Shown: positions 60,767-64,000 of the stretch, piece by piece
Position numbering within the stretch: the first letter of the stretch is position 1
Layout: each line of letters opens with the position of its first letter
Assembly: GCF_003344885.1 (NCBI RefSeq)
Contig: NZ_CP031155.1
Span: 1,330,001-1,394,000, forward strand
Direction of reading: 5' to 3'
From: Altererythrobacter sp. ZODW24
GTDB lineage: Bacteria > Pseudomonadota > Alphaproteobacteria > Sphingomonadales > Sphingomonadaceae
Length of the DNA: 64,000 nucleotides
Made by a program: the position numbers and the translations under genes
The notes under the pieces: generated by a model
The model's database searches: none
Told to the model about the DNA's origin: nothing
The model's input: only the letters and a program-made list of their open reading frames with translations

Positions 60767-61984
60767 ATGAGCGAAGCTGCCAACACGCCCGATCTGTTTA
60801 GCAAGTTTGATCCACTGATTGAACAACGCCGGGCCTTGCTCGAACACGGGCTGACCGATCCATTCAGTCTGGTGATGGAGAAAGTCCTCTCACCGACCCG
60901 CGCGATCTGCAACGGGCGCGACACGATTTTGCTCGGCACTTACAATTACATGGGCATGACATTCGATCCGGACGTCATCGCGGCAGGCAAGCAAGCTCTC
61001 GCAGATTTTGGGACTGGCACCACCGGCAGCCGCGTTTTGAACGGCACGTATCAGGGCCATAAGGAATGCGAAGAAGCGCTGAAGGAATTTTACGGCATGG
61101 ACCACGCGATGGTCTTTGCAACGGGGTACCAAGCGAACCTTGGGATCATCAGCACGATCGCCGGTAAAGGCGATTACGTTATTCTCGATATCGATAGCCA
61201 TGCCAGCATCTGGGATGGCTGCGCGATGGGCAATGCCGAGATCGTGCCGTTTAAGCACAATGATATTGAAGCCATGGAAAAGCGCTTGAAGCGTATTCCA
61301 GAGGGTGCCGGAAAGCTGGTCGTGATCGAAGGTGTCTATTCGATGCTCGGCGATGTCGCACCGCTTAAGGAAATGGTCCGCATCGCCAAGGAAAACGGCG
61401 CAATGGTGCTAGTCGACGAGGCGCATTCAATGGGCTTCATCGGCGAGAACGGCCGCGGCGTTGTCGAAGATGTCGGCGTGATGGACGATGTCGATTTCAT
61501 CATCGGCACATTTTCCAAGAGTGTCGGCACGGTCGGGGGCTTCTGTGTTTCCAACCATCCCAAATTCGAGATCATGCGGCTGGTTTGCCGTCCCTATGTG
61601 TTCACCGCCAGTCTGCCGCCAAGCGTTGTGGCAACGGCAGCAACAAGCATCCGCAAATTGATGCACGGATCGAACAAGCGCGCACATCTATGGGAGAACT
61701 CCCGCAATCTGCACCAGGGCCTGCGTGATTTAGGTTTCCAACTTGGTACGCAAGAAGCCCAAAGCGCGATCATTGCAGTCATCATGCCCGACCTCGAAAA
61801 AGGCGCTGCCATGTGGGAGGCTCTGCTGCACGAAGGGCTCTATGTGAACTTGGCTCGCCCACCAGCGACCCCGGCCAATATGACACTGCTGCGTTGCTCG
61901 CTATGTGCTGAACATACCGAGGAAGAGGTTCGAACGATCCTTGGGATGTTCGAACGCGCGGGTAAGGCGATGGGAATTATTTGA
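60767..61984 (+). CDS. spt: Serine palmitoyltransferase
   Basis: 405 residues, alpha-oxoamine synthase family. The PLP lysine is K251 in TFSKSVGTVGG, D217 and H220 lie in LVDEAHSMGF, and H145 (DIDSHASIWDG) is the stacking histidine. TYNYMGMTFDPDV and GTGTTGSRVLNGTYQGH complete the family pattern. It condenses serine with an acyl thioester to 3-ketosphinganine, the first step of sphingolipid formation. The closest family comparison is the soluble Sphingomonas enzyme. KBL or AONS are less likely given the ACP neighbour. Confidence 0.93.
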   Translation: MSEAANTPDLFSKFDPLIEQRRALLEHGLTDPFSLVMEKVLSPTRAICNGRDTILLGTYNYMGMTFDPDVIAAGKQALADFGTGTTGSRVLNGTYQGHKECEEALKEFYGMDHAMVFATGYQANLGIISTIAGKGDYVILDIDSHASIWDGCAMGNAEIVPFKHNDIEAMEKRLKRIPEGAGKLVVIEGVYSMLGDVAPLKEMVRIAKENGAMVLVDEAHSMGFIGENGRGVVEDVGVMDDVDFIIGTFSKSVGTVGGFCVSNHPKFEIMRLVCRPYVFTASLPPSVVATAATSIRKLMHGSNKRAHLWENSRNLHQGLRDLGFQLGTQEAQSAIIAVIMPDLEKGAAMWEALLHEGLYVNLARPPATPANMTLLRCSLCAEHTEEEVRTILGMFERAGKAMGII

Positions 61985-61997
61985 GCGCCAGAAAGCG

Positions 61998-62876
61998 TCA
62001 GATAACTTTCCGGCCAAAACCTCCAACTCCGCCTTGCGGTTCGGGCGTGACTTTTTTTGATTGAGCCTGAGACGGCAACCACGAGTACGCTGAGGCGAGC
62101 TCCTTAGGCGCGACCAGCTGGCTACCGTTGTGGACTTGGACCTGTTCACGCATGTGCTGTTCGTGACAGCGCGGGCATTCATGACGATACAGGCGAACGA
62201 GCACATAATTCTTTCCTGGAATCGACAGGGCTTTTTGGCGCGGTAGGCTCAGCATATGCGCAGCTCTGCGCCACGGCTCAGTGGGGACCTTTTTCATTTC
62301 CGCTACCCACGCGTCGAACGTATGGAAATAGAGTGTGCCCTTCTCTCGGGTGCGGTTGAATACGCGGCAAGAGGAACAATAGGGAATCAAGCGTAGTGAG
62401 GAGTAATAGGCCCAGCTCCCGCCAGCGACACCAGCAAATTTCAAGGCCAAGAGCAGAAAGCCCCATGCTCCGACTTCCCCCAAATTTCCAATTTCATGTG
62501 TTCCTTTGGAAAAGGCGAATTCGGTTTGAGTCTGAAGCTGTACCAGTGACGTGATCACACCGGGATGTGACGAGTCTGCCCAGTTTATCACCGCAGCAAC
62601 AATCAGCAAATAGACCACAAAGGCGGTCATACTTGTGCCGATCATTATGTTGCGAAGGCGCGCATCAACTGGATATTGCGCAATCTTGGCACCCGGCAAA
62701 GCGCCGAGAGAGCCCAAACATCCGAATATTAGGGCGCCAAACGGAAGCAAAACCATGGCGAAAAAGTTTGTCGGATCGAAGCGAAAAAGAAAGATGACTG
62801 CGAGATACAGCAGAATCGTGATGAGCTGCGAAAGCCCGATCATTGCAACGACAGTGGATAGCGACCGCTTATACAT
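61998..62876 (-). CDS. Unknown membrane protein with two CxxC pairs
   Basis: 292 residues. Four hydrophobic segments (about 8-31, 36-60, 75-97, 136-160) precede a soluble C-terminal half. Cysteines C167/C170 (CSSC) and C234/C237 (CPRC) form a likely zinc ribbon, with positively charged sequence between. Not recognised as a known family. Lower GC than its neighbours. It is transcribed in the same direction as the hydroxylase gene upstream (81 bases apart) and converges with spt. Its place inside the sphingolipid locus suggests a role in lipid handling, but this is inference. Confidence 0.7.
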   Translation of the reverse strand: MYKRSLSTVVAMIGLSQLITILLYLAVIFLFRFDPTNFFAMVLLPFGALIFGCLGSLGALPGAKIAQYPVDARLRNIMIGTSMTAFVVYLLIVAAVINWADSSHPGVITSLVQLQTQTEFAFSKGTHEIGNLGEVGAWGFLLLALKFAGVAGGSWAYYSSLRLIPYCSSCRVFNRTREKGTLYFHTFDAWVAEMKKVPTEPWRRAAHMLSLPRQKALSIPGKNYVLVRLYRHECPRCHEQHMREQVQVHNGSQLVAPKELASAYSWLPSQAQSKKVTPEPQGGVGGFGRKVI

Positions 62877-62957
62877 TTTTCCCTCCAGAACGAGGAAACG
62901 ATCTATATTCGAACCAATTAAACTTCTGCTAAAGAAGCAAAATTTAGCGAGCGGCTC

Positions 62958-63806
62958 TTAGCTGCCGCTAACTTCACGAGCCTGTGCTGCTCCCTCGCCT
63001 TCCACCTCTTTCCCCTCAGGAAACAGCGGCCACATCAGTTGCTGACCTAGGGTTGCCTTAGGCAGGTTTTCGACACCGTAGCTTTGCGGATAGGTCCGCG
63101 TGAATTTCGCAGTGCCGAACAAGACATCCCAGAAGAACAGCAGATTGCCGTAATTGCCCTTATAGTGGGTCGCCGGATCTTCCAGATGACGGCCATGATG
63201 CGCATGGTGTGTTGCCGGCGTCGAGATTGTGCGTTCGACAACCCACATCACAGGCGACAGCCATTTGACTGCATAGAGCGGTTTATCCCACGCGACGTCG
63301 CTATGGGCGCCGGTAATCACCAACAGCTTCACGACAATGTATCCGGCGTAAACCCAGCCTAGACCCATGTAGATCAGCACACCGGACAGCCAAATGCCCG
63401 GCATCATCATGTAATAAAAAATGTTGTTCCGGTACACGAGGCGGATGCTCATGTACCGGGCGTTATGATGCGCGCGGTGGAGATTGTAGAGCCACTTTGT
63501 CGAATGCGATGCGCGGTGCCAAAGATACTGTGCCAGATCGTCAAAAACCAAGAACAGAGCGATTGCGGCAAAGATATTGATTCCCGCCAGCGCGTTCTTC
63601 ATTTCCGGCGCGATGACGCTTGCCAACGCACCAGAAGTGAACAGGATTGCCGGCTGAGTCGCTAATAAAAGCACCGTGGTGCTGACGAATTCGATGATCC
63701 CATCATCGCGGGTTTGTTCGTTCTTACCAAACAAGTCGGAGCGAAAAAACTCGAGCACGCCATAGCTGAAGTAGATCAACAGAATTGCGATTGTGGATGA
63801 TGGCAT
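62958..63806 (-). CDS. Sterol desaturase / fatty acid hydroxylase family protein
   Basis: 282 residues. Histidine clusters HRASH at 97-101, HRAHH at 110-114 and HHAHHG at 200-205 bind the di-iron centre, between several membrane helices (about 5-22, 38-60, 75-92, 133-160). Family members hydroxylate or desaturate sterols, carotenoids or fatty/sphingoid chains. With spt nearby, a sphingolipid hydroxylase is the best guess; carotenoid hydroxylase is an alternative. It is divergent from the Crp/Fnr gene with 54 bases between them. Confidence 0.87.
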   Translation of the reverse strand: MPSSTIAILLIYFSYGVLEFFRSDLFGKNEQTRDDGIIEFVSTTVLLLATQPAILFTSGALASVIAPEMKNALAGINIFAAIALFLVFDDLAQYLWHRASHSTKWLYNLHRAHHNARYMSIRLVYRNNIFYYMMMPGIWLSGVLIYMGLGWVYAGYIVVKLLVITGAHSDVAWDKPLYAVKWLSPVMWVVERTISTPATHHAHHGRHLEDPATHYKGNYGNLLFFWDVLFGTAKFTRTYPQSYGVENLPKATLGQQLMWPLFPEGKEVEGEGAAQAREVSGS

Positions 63807-63860
63807 GGCAGCGGTCCTCTCTCTTGTCGCGGACCCTGATAGCGCATATCAGATTCTGTA

Positions 63861-64000
63861 ATGCCAAATACTTTACATTCTGAAGTCACAAAAGCCGCAT
63901 CACGTTCAGTCGTTGCGCCGACCCTGTTTGCCGCCCTGCCCGATCATGTGCGGCAGAGGCTGATCGACGGGTCTCGGACACAGAGCTTCTCTGAAGGTCA
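63861..64000 (+). CDS. Crp/Fnr family transcription regulator, N-terminal part (runs off window)
   Basis: 46 codons are visible from the ATG at 63861. After a 20-residue leader, TLFAALPDHVRQRLIDGSR and TQSFSEGQ are the opening helix and first strand of a cyclic-nucleotide-binding (cNMP) domain. The DNA-binding part lies beyond the window. Its divergent position suggests it may control the hydroxylase gene (inference). Confidence 0.72.
   Translation, partial: MPNTLHSEVTKAASRSVVAPTLFAALPDHVRQRLIDGSRTQSFSEG

Noticed and set aside
1-64000. CRISPR arrays, tRNA or rRNA genes, insertion sequences, prophage
   Set aside because: No regularly spaced repeats, no T-loop consensus in a folded context, no transposase, integrase or phage structural genes were found.

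Overview
The window looks like a stretch of chromosome from an alphaproteobacterium of the order Sphingomonadales, most likely in or near the Erythrobacteraceae. Supporting signs are the moderately high GC and the small, tightly packed genes with many 4-base ATGA overlaps. A serine palmitoyltransferase gene sits directly behind a dedicated acyl carrier protein gene (sphingolipid synthesis). A DivK-type regulator, GlnD, FtsK, a malic enzyme/phosphotransacetylase hybrid next to mutS and a fused PabB/PabC-like enzyme are also present. No rRNA, tRNA, CRISPR array, transposase or phage structural gene was seen.

Layout. 1-4.6 kb: the start of an isovaleryl-CoA dehydrogenase gene, a GAF-PAS-HWE histidine kinase, and a two-gene quaternary-amine-type ABC importer whose permease is fused to its binding protein. 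4.6-14 kb: a MidA-type methyltransferase with lgt, an acyl-CoA ligase with glnD, ftsK, and a thiamine-phosphate-synthase-like gene. 14-24.5 kb: a YggS-type PLP protein, alanine dehydrogenase, a membrane diguanylate cyclase, a translationally coupled operon (oligopeptidase B, small membrane protein, thioesterase, old yellow enzyme), aminopeptidase P, a VOC protein and a cupin. 24.7-31.6 kb: a six-EF-hand secreted protein followed by an OmpR/EnvZ-like pair, an M1 aminopeptidase lipoprotein and a GST. 31.6-38.4 kb: a HerA-like ATPase, pabBC, RluA and ArfB homologues, rpmG, a LolA-like protein, a structured non-coding stretch with a likely small RNA, and trmB. 38.4-41.4 kb: a DUF3592 protein, a lower-GC patch (CBS-domain membrane protein, DCC thiol protein, repeat-bearing spacer) and a TauE/SafE exporter. 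41.4-50.5 kb: maeB, mutS, a decayed DUF202 gene, a 3-hydroxyacyl-CoA dehydrogenase, a cobalamin adenosyltransferase, a HIG1-like protein, gluQRS and an HNH endonuclease. 50.5-55.1 kb: the kynA-kynB-kynU operon, a DUF4112 protein and an orphan peptide-binding-type lipoprotein. 55.1-60.4 kb: PilZ, a DksA-like protein, a Sel1-like protein, and a run of GNAT/DUF482, glycerophosphodiesterase, RidA, HAD and DUF3572 genes, then divK. 60.5-64 kb: the acp-spt sphingolipid pair facing an unknown four-helix membrane protein with two CxxC pairs and a sterol-desaturase-type hydroxylase, then the start of a Crp/Fnr regulator.

How genes work together. The best-supported units are: tryptophan to anthranilate plus alanine (kynABU, three overlapping genes); ACP-dependent sphingoid base formation (acp-spt) with a candidate lipid hydroxylase nearby; signal transduction by the RR/HK pair with an EF-hand protein directly upstream; lipoprotein biogenesis (lgt, a LolA-like carrier, and two lipobox proteins as possible clients); and translation quality control and RNA modification (ArfB, RluA family, TrmB, GluQRS). 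Most of the window is ordinary housekeeping DNA. The most unusual parts are the 37.2-37.7 kb non-coding region, the 39.1-40.7 kb low-GC patch and the 60.5-64 kb lipid locus.
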